Shown: in pieces, positions 22,260 to 32,734 of the stretch | Layout of the letters: every line of letters starts with the position of its first letter | How positions within the stretch are numbered: the first letter of the stretch is position 1 | DNA from: Ulota crispa | Taxonomy: Eukaryota; Streptophyta; Bryopsida; Orthotrichales; Orthotrichaceae | Assembly (NCBI GenBank): GCA_963920765.1 | Contig: OY987246.1 | Location: 15,062,868 to 15,126,867 of the forward strand | Length of the DNA: 64,000 nt | Reading direction: 5' to 3' | Made by a program: the position numbers and the translations under genes | The notes under the pieces: generated by a model | Seen by the model: the letters and a program-made list of their open reading frames with translations, nothing else | What the model was told of the DNA's origin: nothing | The model's database searches: none

Positions 22260-25200
22260 AGGGCACACGTGGGATGTGGGGATCCACGGGTGCCAAGGAT
22301 ATCAATACTAGAGAATTCCCCAATATACATACTGCTATCAAGTGTGGATTTTTGAGCGTGACAAAGTGTGGATTTGCGAGTTTCATGGATGCCAAAGATT
22401 TGGACCATGTACATAGAAGATTTATCAAAAAGAAGGAGAAAAACCTAAAAAAAATGAAGGTTCTTGAAGAAGATGAGAGCATTACTGGTGTGTATGAAGA
22501 AAGTGGCATGCCAGATGATATCTTGCATACTCTGCAAGATTTGAAGACAAATGAGGATGCAGAGCCGACTACTCATTGTCTTATTGATGTCCATACAGCT
22601 GCAATGCATCATGAGATTTACACAGCAATGGCAAAGCTGTGTTCTTCTAATATCGATGAATATAGACCTGAAGCTGCAGTACATACCAAGTACAAGACTG
22701 TGAACAAGAAGGTGAAGCCAGTGGCTACTCAGCTACCATTTGACACTGATGATCACATCAAACAAGCTGAAAAAGAGCCAAGTTTGAGAGAGTCAAGGAG
22801 AATTGGACACAAATTCACCGAAGAGACTCTAGCTAACCTCAAGATTGGAGGAGATGGTTTCCTGACTAAGCCAGAGAAAAAGAAATTTCAAGACATGCTT
22901 TTGATGCATGGAAAGGCTTTTGCTTCTTCTTCAGATGAGATTGGGTGTGTGCAGCCAAGTGTTGTAGCACCAATGGTCATATTCACAGTACCACATATAC
23001 CATGGGATTTGAAGCCTATTCCAGTGCCTAGAGCTCTACTGCCAAAATTAGTGGAGTTGCTCAAAGAAAAGACGCGCATGGGCATACTAGAGCCTTCAAT
23101 GGCTCCATATTCAAACCGTTGGTTTACTGTGCCAAAGAAGTTAGGAGCATTGAGGTTCATCCAAGATATGCAGCCTGCAAACAAAGTTACAATCAGAAAC
23201 AAAGGATCAGGCCCTGTTGTTGACGAAGTGGCGGAGGCATTTGCTGGACATGCAATCTATTCCATTGGAGATCTATACTCTGGTTATGATCAATTCCAAC
23301 TTGCTGCTCAAAGCAGGGATTTGACGACCATGAAGACTCCTCTTGGATTGGTGCGTATGTGCACATTGCCTCAAGGCGCTACTAATTCAGTGGCACATAT
23401 GCAAAGCGCTATGAATCAAATTCTAAGAGACTTTGTGCCAGAGAAAACCATACCTTTTGTGGATGATATCCCAATAAAAGGATGCGAGGAGAATCAAAAA
23501 GACTTGACAGTTCAGAGTGATGGTTGCCGAGCCTTTGTAAGCAACCATATCCATGACGTGGCTCAAATCTTGGGCAGACTTGAGGAGGTGAATTTGACTC
23601 TATCCATTGATAAGTCAAAGTTTGGGGTGAATGAAATTCTGGTGGTTGGGCACTTATGTGGCTCTTATGGAAGAAAACCTAATCCTGAAAAGGTTGATGC
23701 TATTGGAAGAATGAAAGCCTGTAGCAATATCACCGAAGTAAGGAGATTTCTTGGAGCTTGTGTCTTCTACCACATATGGATTCCCCATTTTGCTCATATA
23801 TCAGAGCCTCTCTACAAATTATTGCGTAAGAGGACCAAATTCATTTGGGAAAATGAGCAAAACTTGGCTATGGAAGAGTTGAAGAGGATTTTAGAGTCGC
23901 CACCAGTTCTCAAGCAAGTAAACTATGATTGCAAGAGGCCGGTGATCGTGACTGTTGACACAAGTCCAATTGCCATAGGTTGGGCTATTGGACAAGATGA
24001 TGAGGAAGGCAAAAGATTTGCTATTCGATTTGGAGCAAGGATTTTGACAGAGCGTCAGAGAGCATATCCACAAGTGAAAAGAGAACTATGGGGTGCTCTT
24101 ACAGCTCTGAAGGCGGACAGAAACTACCTTATTGGAGCAGAGGTGGTACTGGAGACTGATTGCTTACCTTTGCTGGGGATGATAGCAAATTGTTCTTCAC
24201 CAGACATTGCAATGCTTCGATGGATCGCCTACATCAAATCTATGAATCCGGTTCTAGTACACATTGAAGGCAAAAAAAATTCTGTTGCCGATATGTTGTC
24301 TAGAGCAAGGTATTCTAATGAAGATGAGATGATGGGCTACGAAGATGTCGAAGATTTATTGCATGGAGGCTATGTGGTGACGATAGATGCTGAGAGCTCA
24401 TCGATCGATGCTTTGCCATTCAAAGCTGAGCTTTATGAAGAAAAATTGAGAGACATTGGGCTATATTTAAGCACAATGAAGCTGCAAGAAGGATGGACAG
24501 ACAAAACATTCAAAGACATCAGGCATCAATCCTATAGATATCTTTTGAGAGAAGGATTTCTATGGAAGAGGGGAAAAAGAGCTGATGAAGTACCATTGAG
24601 AGTGGTGGGGGACTCTAAGACCAAAGTTGAAGTTCTCAAGGAGTTCCATGATACTCTTTGGGCAGGTCACAGAGGTGTATGGGCCACTTATACAAAAATC
24701 AAGGAGAGGTACTGGTGGAAAGGACTTTACAAAGACGTTGAAGAGTTTGTAGTTTCTTGTGTGGTGTGTCAACTGCAATCCAAGGTGCGCCACAGAGATG
24801 AATTACATCCTACTTACCCTCTAGCGATCCATTTTCAGTGGATGATAGATTTGGTAGCCATGCCAAATGCTATGTGGGGAATGAAGTACCTTGTTTTGGC
24901 ACGAGAGGAGCTCTCAAACTTCGTTGAGGGCAGAGCCTTGAGGACTAAGGCTACCGAAAATGTATGCCGATTTATACTCGAAGACATCTTCAGTCGTTAT
25001 GGCAGCATTGGCCGAATGAGAGCTGACAGAGGAGAACTAAATGCCACTGAGGCCAAAGAGTTCTTCAAACGTTATGGTGTGCAGTTGAAGCTGACGACAG
25101 CTTACAACCCTGAGGCTAATGGCAAAATTGAGAGAGGGCATCCTCCGATCATTCATGCTTTGGTTAAAGCTTGTAAAGGCAAACCAAATATGTGGCCAAA

Positions 25201-25861
25201 GCTATTACCATTTGCTTTGTGGGCCGACAGAACTACGCACAGTACAGTTACTGGTTACATGCCTGTCGAACTTGTGTATGGGCAGAAACCTATTATGCCG
25301 GCGGAAGAGGATATTCCCACATGGGTGTTTCTTTCATGGGAGGACGGTATAAGCAGAGAAAGATTGTTGGAACTTCGGATTCAGCAGCTTGGAAGGTTGT
25401 CAAGTGACTTTGATATCGCATTGGAGAAGATGAAGACAGCGAGGCTCAGCAATAAAGAGCGATTTGACAAAACACACAGATTAAGAACCAAGCAGATCAG
25501 AGAGGGTGATTGGGTCCTTGTATTTGACAGTACATTGGAGCATCAGCATAGTACAGTGCGCAAATTTGCTAAGAGATGGTTTGGACCCTATATTGTGATG
25601 AAAGTGCACACCAACGGCACTTATTCACTTAGGGAATTGGATGGGACTTCTCTGCGCGTGCCTGTTGCTGGTAAACGAATCAAAGCTTTTCGAAGGAGTG
25701 GAAAATTTCATCATGAAGACCTTGAGGAGATTTTTAACCCTCAAGAGATGGAAAGCCACGAAAGAGCTGAAGATAAAGATGAAGATTCAGAAGATGCAGA
25801 AGACAACCAAGATATTCATGACGAGCAAACTTGGCACATACCGGAGGATGTGCAGGTTTAG
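22196..25861 (+). CDS. pol: Pol: reverse transcriptase, RNase H, integrase
   Basis: The frame is open from 22196, overlapping the end of gag by 64 bases in the -1 frame; its first ATG is 22274, giving 1195 residues. The reverse transcriptase spans about 240-470, with DMQPANKVTI, LPQGATNS and the active-site box FVDDIPIKG (Asp397/398; FVDD rather than YxDD). RNase H follows from about 555 (first acidic residue Asp562 in VTVDTSPIAIG, later ETDCLPLLGM). The integrase has an HHCC zinc finger near 780-830 (GHRGVWATYTKIKERYWWKG, CVVCQLQ) and catalytic Asp859, Asp918 and Glu953 (D-D-34-E). A basic/acidic tail follows without a chromodomain. All expected catalytic residues are present and the frame is unbroken. 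Either -1 frameshifting or re-initiation at 22274 would express it; I saw no classic slippery heptamer in the overlap. Confidence 0.95.
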   Translation, partial: KASNATQRSIFADFSELSGFLEGTRGMWGSTGAKDINTREFPNIHTAIKCGFLSVTKCGFASFMDAKDLDHVHRRFIKKKEKNLKKMKVLEEDESITGVYEESGMPDDILHTLQDLKTNEDAEPTTHCLIDVHTAAMHHEIYTAMAKLCSSNIDEYRPEAAVHTKYKTVNKKVKPVATQLPFDTDDHIKQAEKEPSLRESRRIGHKFTEETLANLKIGGDGFLTKPEKKKFQDMLLMHGKAFASSSDEIGCVQPSVVAPMVIFTVPHIPWDLKPIPVPRALLPKLVELLKEKTRMGILEPSMAPYSNRWFTVPKKLGALRFIQDMQPANKVTIRNKGSGPVVDEVAEAFAGHAIYSIGDLYSGYDQFQLAAQSRDLTTMKTPLGLVRMCTLPQGATNSVAHMQSAMNQILRDFVPEKTIPFVDDIPIKGCEENQKDLTVQSDGCRAFVSNHIHDVAQILGRLEEVNLTLSIDKSKFGVNEILVVGHLCGSYGRKPNPEKVDAIGRMKACSNITEVRRFLGACVFYHIWIPHFAHISEPLYKLLRKRTKFIWENEQNLAMEELKRILESPPVLKQVNYDCKRPVIVTVDTSPIAIGWAIGQDDEEGKRFAIRFGARILTERQRAYPQVKRELWGALTALKADRNYLIGAEVVLETDCLPLLGMIANCSSPDIAMLRWIAYIKSMNPVLVHIEGKKNSVADMLSRARYSNEDEMMGYEDVEDLLHGGYVVTIDAESSSIDALPFKAELYEEKLRDIGLYLSTMKLQEGWTDKTFKDIRHQSYRYLLREGFLWKRGKRADEVPLRVVGDSKTKVEVLKEFHDTLWAGHRGVWATYTKIKERYWWKGLYKDVEEFVVSCVVCQLQSKVRHRDELHPTYPLAIHFQWMIDLVAMPNAMWGMKYLVLAREELSNFVEGRALRTKATENVCRFILEDIFSRYGSIGRMRADRGELNATEAKEFFKRYGVQLKLTTAYNPEANGKIERGHPPIIHALVKACKGKPNMWPKLLPFALWADRTTHSTVTGYMPVELVYGQKPIMPAEEDIPTWVFLSWEDGISRERLLELRIQQLGRLSSDFDIALEKMKTARLSNKERFDKTHRLRTKQIREGDWVLVFDSTLEHQHSTVRKFAKRWFGPYIVMKVHTNGTYSLRELDGTSLRVPVAGKRIKAFRRSGKFHHEDLEEIFNPQEMESHERAEDKDEDSEDAEDNQDIHDEQTWHIPEDVQV

Positions 25862-25871
25862 AGAGGGTGCA

Positions 25872-28032
25872 TGTCCTGATGGACTTCCCTCCATCATGTA
25901 AATACTTGTTATTTCTTTATATTTGTGTTGATTTCAATAAATCAACAGTTGAGGCAAAAGGGGTGGTCGTGGTGAGGACCACGGTTTGGTGACAACGCAG
26001 CGGCCATAGATTCCAATGCGCTGCGCCGTCTTGTCACATGCACAGCTCAGGGGGGTAGGTAGCGGGTTGGCTGGGCCAATTTCCTGCCTCACTAGCTGCC
26101 AAGCCGTGAGCCGCCATCACCGCTCGACGAGTTCGATGGGATTCGAACCCGGACCGGCGGGCGGCCAGAGACGACCGCTTTTCCAGCCAACCAAGTCCAC
26201 GACTTGGCAACTGAAGACAAGCGTTTGACGCTATTATATGCTCGCAAGAGCACGTGGCCATTTTACGATGGTGTTTATTTTGTAATTTAATCATTTTCAT
26301 ATGTTTATCTAGAGATTTTGGAAGGCTCATATATTTTGCCTTTGTTTGAATAAAAATACTAAGGATTTAGAAGTCAATGGGAAAGGTGTGAAAGGAAAAG
26401 GGTTTTGGCATCTATGGTGGGGTTAGGATAAGGAGGAGCATGGGCTGATGTGCCCCACCTCCCTACCTTAGATAGGGTCGAAATTGTGGAGGAAAGATCC
26501 CTTAGTTGTTGGAAGTTAGTGTATGAGTGTTGGTGGGAAGAAAGGAAAAAAATCCCGAAACTTTGAGAGGAGATTTTTTTCTGTGTATACATGATTTTGA
26601 ATTGAAATTTGAGGAGGTTGTTCCTTGTGTGATTACCTTTCCAAAATGAGTTTGCAAGTTTGATTTGGAGTTGTGATGCAAAAGTTATGAGTGTTTGAAT
26701 TTTGGAGTCAAAAAGCCAAACTATGAAGAAAGGCTGAGACTTCGACAAGCCATAACTTATGATCTGTATATCATTTTGCAACAAGATTTGGAGAGAGTGT
26801 TTATCTTGTTATTGGCTTTCTAGAAAGTCTTTAAACTTGAAGTTTGAAGCTTGGACGAGAAAGTTATGGAAGTGTGAAGGTTTGGAGGTGGCTGCCCTTT
26901 TGTTAGGAGAAAGCCGAGATTTTGAAGAGCTACAACTTTTGGACAGTATGAGATTTTCTTCTCAAAATTTTAGGAGTGATAGTTTGTTGTCATAGCTTTT
27001 CAAATTGTCTTTAATCATTTCATTTGGAGTTTTATTGAAGAAGTTATAGTGGGTAGAAGTTGCGGGTTTGGGTGCTCTCTAAAAAATTGAGACCCACACT
27101 TTGATTGACTAGAGCTTTCGGACAAAGTTTTGTTTTGAAGTGCAAATTTTATGGATTGAAGCCAGTGATATCATCTTTCTAAATTGATATCACGTTTCTA
27201 TGGGTGATGTATAGAACAAAAGTTATAGAGGTTTTTAGAGGCAGTGTTTAGTTTGTAAAGAGGAAGAAGAGCCTCTACTTTGAACTTGCATAACTTTTGG
27301 ACAGTATCTTAGATTGAGTTGAAATTTAGAGGGATGTTAGAAGGTTAGGAGAGCTTTTCAAATTGCTATTACACTTAGCATTTGAATCTTTGAGCCATCT
27401 GTGGCATTAGATAGAAGGTTGCTGCCTTTTCTAGGACTTGTTATTTGTGATTTTCCCCATTGTTTTTATTAAAACATGAAGACTTGAAGACTTGAAGACA
27501 TGAAGATTTGAAGATCTGAAGATATGAAGATTTCAAGAGGAATGTTTTGGGTTTATTTTTTATGTATGTGTGGGATGTGGCTTTGTTATTCCTAGCCGGT
27601 TTTGGAGGCTCGTTTGTCAATTCATTTCCATTCTGTTTTGTAAACCTTGTTGCGGGCAGTTTGGGTTAAACCAAACTTAACCCCATTTATTGTCGTGGTG
27701 ACGAAGTGGGATTGATCACCCACATGGTCGAGACTTGCTCTGTTCTCACGATCTGGAGTTTTGGCCAGCAGATCGTGAATTTGATTTTAGGATCCCGTCA
27801 TACGGACGGCAGCTCGTGTCTGCTGTCCCGATCTACCCGTCCCGTATCCAGTGGGCTCTTATCCCTACCTTGACCCTTATACCCTTAGAGCCAGCCACAG
27901 GATAGGCCAACGGAAGACTGAAGACTAAAGATTTGAAGAGAAGATCAAGATTGACAACGTTTTCAGTCGGCAACGCACGATCGCAGCAAGACACCCTGCG
28001 TGTTCCCAAGGCGCGCTCCTCTCAACACGACA
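25872..28032 (+). repeat. 3' LTR, 2161 bp
   Basis: Same length and, where compared, the same sequence as the 5' LTR. A short purine run (AGAGAGGG, 25860-25867) just upstream is a possible plus-strand primer tract. The antisense tRNA-like segment recurs at 26117-26212. Confidence 0.97.
26117..26212 (-). other. tRNA-like segment inside the 3' LTR, antisense
   Basis: Copy of 17705-17800 (offset 8412), with the same A-box-like and B-box motifs. It exists here because the LTRs are direct repeats. Confidence 0.6.
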
Positions 28033-28191
28033 GCGGCACACTACAAAACTCGAGGACGAAGATGCGTACGGGGAGATGGTAGGGGTTGCCCAGGCTCACG
28101 CAGCAGAGGTTGTGCCAAGTGGGGACAGTGTGGCACAAGGCGGCTGCGTGGGCAACCAAGGGGATTGGGTCAAAGTAGAGGAGTACCTTAG
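28033..28191 (+). pseudogene. Arg/Gly-rich reading frame, 3' part, downstream of the LTR retrotransposon
   Basis: Starting with the second GCGG copy, the frame reads AHYKTRGRRCVRGDGRGC, then SRSRGCAKWGQCGTRRLRG and ends GLGQSRGVP-TAG at 28189-28191. Composition (Arg, Gly, Cys) matches the part that stops at 17459, and the phase is preserved when the retrotransposon and one GCGG are removed. It was probably the C-terminus of the same protein. Confidence 0.5.
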
Positions 28192-31100
28192 GATTCAACT
28201 AGGGTGGTCCAATCTTTGAGTGCAAGTGACACAAATTCGAGAGGTGGAACACCAAAAGGATGGTAAGCGCGCAACATTCATCCTCAGCCGCGATCTCCAC
28301 ATTGCATCAGGCGTCCTCAGGCAACAGTACAAGCGGCAACGCCCATTTTACCTCTAGCGTGCAACCATTTAGTCAATACAATTGGAGACGTTGGGCAACA
28401 ACCACTGCATGCATACTCCCCAAACTTGGATCTGGGGCACCATCGTCAACGACGGCAACTAGGTGGTGCCGGGTTAGTGGATCTCCTTCTTTTGCAGTGC
28501 ATTGCCTCCTCCACAATGCTTATGGCGGAATGGTTGGGGTTTAGGAGGGGTAGTATATTCCTAGTAGGGTGGTTCATGATGGGCAGAACTGAATGGAAAA
28601 GTACAATACTCTACATTGGATCTCGAGATGGGAGTTGTGCATTTGGGCAAATAGAAGCATGTGTGCTAGAGCTTTACACCCAATGTGATTGCCTTATCAA
28701 TATACACATGCTTCCTATCACGTTTGAGCTTGTCCGGATGGTCATGTAATGCTTTCTGCTATACAAATTGAATGCAAATGCCTTATCACGTCAGTCCATG
28801 TGGCCATGCCATATTTGTTTACAAATCCATGCTCCTCATGAAATGAAAGGCATGCTCTGAATTTTGTCACGAAATTTAGTAATTGGACTGCAATCAATGG
28901 TTACCACCCTAATTCACGTGAGGGCCCACCACAATGCGCTTGCTTTGCTTGCTATGTTTCTTGTTGTTCTTTGGGGCCTCAATGTGTGACGTCCTTGCGC
29001 TAGTTCTCAGTAGTTTACTTTTGAAGTCTACGTGAGGTTCTATTGCACTTCTAGTCTGATCGACTTCACCATTCCCCTATCCCAATTCAATGAAGGGCTT
29101 TGAGGCTTGTAATTTCAACGTCCTCGTATATCACGTGGATTGTTTGTCTAGATTGCTACCTGTAGTAATAATTAGATGACTAGCTTTGCAAAACACAAGG
29201 ACAAGCTAACACTGAATTTGTTCAAGGAAAGTCTAAAATAGCTAAAGTTATAGGATCTAAGGTCAAATATAAGGTAAATAACACTCAATTTAGGAAATGT
29301 AAGGATAAGGTTATGACAAAGGTACATCCATTTAGGAATTGGGTAAATAGACTTGTGTTTACTCTCTCTCATGTGGGTTCTAGTAAATAATAATTAGTCC
29401 ATTAAACACGTATGCAATCCCATGCAAATGCTATAATACTATCAAAGAATTATAAATGGGATTAAGGGAATTAATATTCATCAAACAACACAAACAATTG
29501 TCTTTGGCAATAGTCACGATCAGTAGCCAAATGGTCCAAGGCTATAGTCTGACAATGAGTGTCTATCTGTAACCATGCGTTAGTGCTTTGTAATCAATAA
29601 CCATTCATAGCAAATTCAATTAATTTCCATCCTTAATCTTTTCTGCTTTTAGCACGTCTATGGCCTAGTTCAGAAAGGATTCAAAAAAGAATTAATCATT
29701 TGTATGGTTAAATGATCCACAGATTTCCATAATTATAATCATCATAGTTCTATCACTCAATCGATAAGCATTCCATTCGGTCAATAGCCCGTTCAGTTCT
29801 ATCACAAAATACTAAATCTATAAGCTAATGCTTTAGTTCCTATCACAGAAACTATCATGTAATCACTATATAAATAAACAACATTGTATGTCAACTGCCA
29901 TGTGCTTTCTCCTCGCAGTATCTTGCAATGTTCAGGAACTTGTACTTAGCTATAATATCCTGCTTCACGCTTTGGTAGTAGCCTTTTTCCTCATTCCAAT
30001 TATAAAAGGCACACGCAGAGTATCCCCCTTAGATCATGGCCATCATTTGCTTTTAATCATGCATCACATTAATTCATCTCCATCATCACAATCAAATTAT
30101 AGCTTTTCAAGTTAAACCACTTGGCTATATCCTCTTAATTCTCAATTGTAATTCAGAACCATTCTAATTCCATTCACTCTAATTATTCAAAAGCATCTCA
30201 CTTCATTGGATTAATTTGTGCATTGAGTTTGCAATTACAATTTAGTCAATTGCCTTGAGTATTCTCTCTCAGAAATACTCACATGATCTCTATTGATTAT
30301 CCGGCAATGATCTAGAGTAATACTATCACAGTTTACTCACTTTGTCTATTGCCTTGGCTATAATCAACTCAAAATTGCATCTTGCTACAGCAAGGTTTAC
30401 ATACACAAATATAATCCAACTATAGCCTTACGCTCTCAATCACTGAGACACCGTCAATGGCAATAATCTCAATTCTGCAACATGTACACACAATACAAAT
30501 CATAGCCTTCTCTCTTACAGATAAAATTTCTATAACAACTCTGGCTATGTTCTGCTAATTTCTACTCATTCATTGAGTATGCAATTGGCTATTACCCTAA
30601 GCTCTCAATCACTGAGTTGCTCTCACTAGATATAGCCTTTCTTGCTAATAAAAATACCTACTTCAGTCTATTGCCTTGCCTCTCTCAGGTTGTAATTAAA
30701 CAATTACATTTGGTTATAGACTGGTATACTAAATCACCGAGTTGCAATTGGCCATCGCCTCAATCACAATTACATCAATCAAATTAAATCATATCAATTG
30801 AATCAGATCATTCAAACAACATTGGTCTTGCTATTTGCAAGCCAGAATTTACAAACACAAAGAGAATATTGCCTTCCACAATCAAAACAGATTGGGCGCA
30901 TACATATTATAAACATAAAACTAGATACAAAGACACGAAAGAAATTTACAAGGGTAGTCAAACTACAATCACTGCTCCGTCTGCTCCAAAAAAGAAATGA
31001 GAAGTTAATAGTCATATATACTTTCCAAAAAGCTGAATTCCCATATCAACTTCCCAACTACTCAACCGTTTATAGCCTAGTGTCCTTTCATAAGACAATT

Positions 31101-31387
31101 GACTATACATTCACACTATGCTTTACAATTGGTATGCACTTTACTTCCATTTACACTTCAAAACTCAAATGCAAAACCAAAAATGAAAAATCCCAATCAC
31201 ACTTTCAAAGCCGTAAGCCCGGGTCACTAGCAAGGTACTCTAATTTTGAGGCATCACCCCCAATCAACGCCCTGTTCTACATAATTTAGCATCTTGTAAG
31301 GTTCAGGGGGGGGACTCTAGACGGTAGGAAGTGCGTCACAAAATTCTTGGAATTCTAAGGACGCTAGGTCTAGGCTAAGACTTCAGA
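28192..31387. other. Gene-free stretch
   Basis: The first 550 bases remain GC-rich with frames at 28260-28544 and 28426-28749 that resemble nothing I know, possibly decayed sequence linked to the split gene. From about 29160 the DNA is AT-rich. Between 29500 and 30800 short motifs recur (CTCTCAATCACTGAG, TATAGCC, CAATTGCCTT), giving a degenerate low-complexity texture without a fixed period. Confidence 0.4.
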
Positions 31388-32734
31388 ATGTCCAAGCGAT
31401 ACTTAGTGCAATGCACTCTTCATGACCCAAAGGTCCAGGTTCTTTCCAGGCTCATAGAGCTCTACGCATCTTCGTTGGAAAACCTCCTTTCTTTTTTGCA
31501 TGCTGTGCCTTTCAATGAAGAGTACCGTAGTCTTCTTGCCATGTTGACGGAGTCCTATGCTTTGTATATGAGTAGGTGGGTGGAGAGCCCCACATCCATT
31601 TACCAGTATTCAACGTGCTGCATTGACAAGGCTGATTCCCAATACCCCAAGTGGATCCAATTGTTCTTGTCGATGCTCTGGCAAAAGCCAATCCACTCCA
31701 TTCATTCCTGTTTACTTTTTTGGGCTGAACTTGCTTCTTTTCCATTGCCATTGCTATGCTTGTTTCTCAGTGACACTAGGCTGTTTGTAGGGCCTTCTCA
31801 AGTATGTACATCAACGTAGGTTTTTGATTGCCAAAGTACTTTGCTCCCAGGCACCTTTTGGGCAACAAGAATAGCGCCTGCAATTCTTGTTCCAAGTTCT
31901 GCATTCTTATAGTATGCAATGACGTTGATTGTTGTGTCTGTAATTGACTTATACTTTAAACTAGGTCTACTTAATTTGGAAGGCTGGAATGAAAAAAAAA
32001 AAGCCTAGATACGGTTGAATGATTGAAAATATAGAAGGGGGCCATCTTTGAGGGGAACCAAGTACACGGGAGAAGACCATGCGCTCAATGTTTTTGCAGA
32101 TTTCTAGTAACCAGATTGACATTACAGACTCTAGAATAAGTGAATTGATGAGCACTTGCATATGTTGATTGTGGTTTAGATCCAGGAGATGCTTTCAACT
32201 AGGATGTAAATTGCAAATGTTGTTTCTTTGTAGTACGCACTTGCAACATCCGATTAGCTGCATCGCTCAAATAAGATTTGATTGCTGCGATGGTAGAGCA
32301 TGGCCCAATATAATCCACATAACAAACAATGATGCGGGAGCTCAAACTCTTCTCTCTAACATGAAATTCTTCCATACAAATTGCAAGTACCAATGGGAGG
32401 GCACACGCCAAATTCAGCGAGGAGGAGATTGGACGACGCTCTTGCTGAATTGCAAAGGATGCAGGATTGGCTTACTAAAGGGGCCCAAGCAAGTATCGAG
32501 CGCTGGATTGGGACAAACGAGCACTTGCCTACTCATCACAAGCCCTAGAGGCATCTAAACATGAGGCCCTTACTGGTGGTTGTGCATGTTGCACTCCCCG
32601 TTCTCGATTGCAATCCCGCTGACTTGGGAGGATTGGGTCATTTTGTCGGTGAGCCAATACAAAGGTGGCAAGAGAGGGGACAAGTGTTTTACTTTATTAT
32701 GTTCAGGGGCTGCGTTGGTGGGAAGAAAGTTTGA
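31388..32734. other. Coding-like but unidentified stretch
   Basis: A plus-strand frame of 143 codons at 31388-31819 and another of 129 codons at 32169-32558 are open, but neither shows a domain I recognise. A different frame near 32420-32550 reads DDALAELQRMQDWLTKGAQA. These could be relics of the piggyBac element's 5' part or of an older gene. I do not call a gene. Confidence 0.3.

Larger units (their letters stand above)
17460..28032 (+). mobile_element. Full-length Ty3/gypsy LTR retrotransposon, 10,573 bp
   Basis: Two direct LTRs of exactly 2161 bp (17460-19620 and 25872-28032) bound a 6251-bp interior encoding Gag, aspartic protease, reverse transcriptase, RNase H and integrase in that order, the Ty3/gypsy arrangement. 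LTRs start TGTC and end GACA. The element is flanked by GCGG on both sides (17456-17459 and 28033-28036), a 4-bp target duplication. The LTRs showed no difference in the segments I compared, pointing to a recent insertion. No chromodomain is apparent at the C-terminus of Pol. Gag contains one in-frame TGA and Pol lies in the -1 frame, so this copy may need recoding or help in trans. Confidence 0.97.

Noticed and set aside
31388-31819. A 143-codon protein gene
   Set aside because: It has no recognisable domain, no clear neighbours and decayed coding-like sequence around it, so it is reported only as part of an unidentified stretch.
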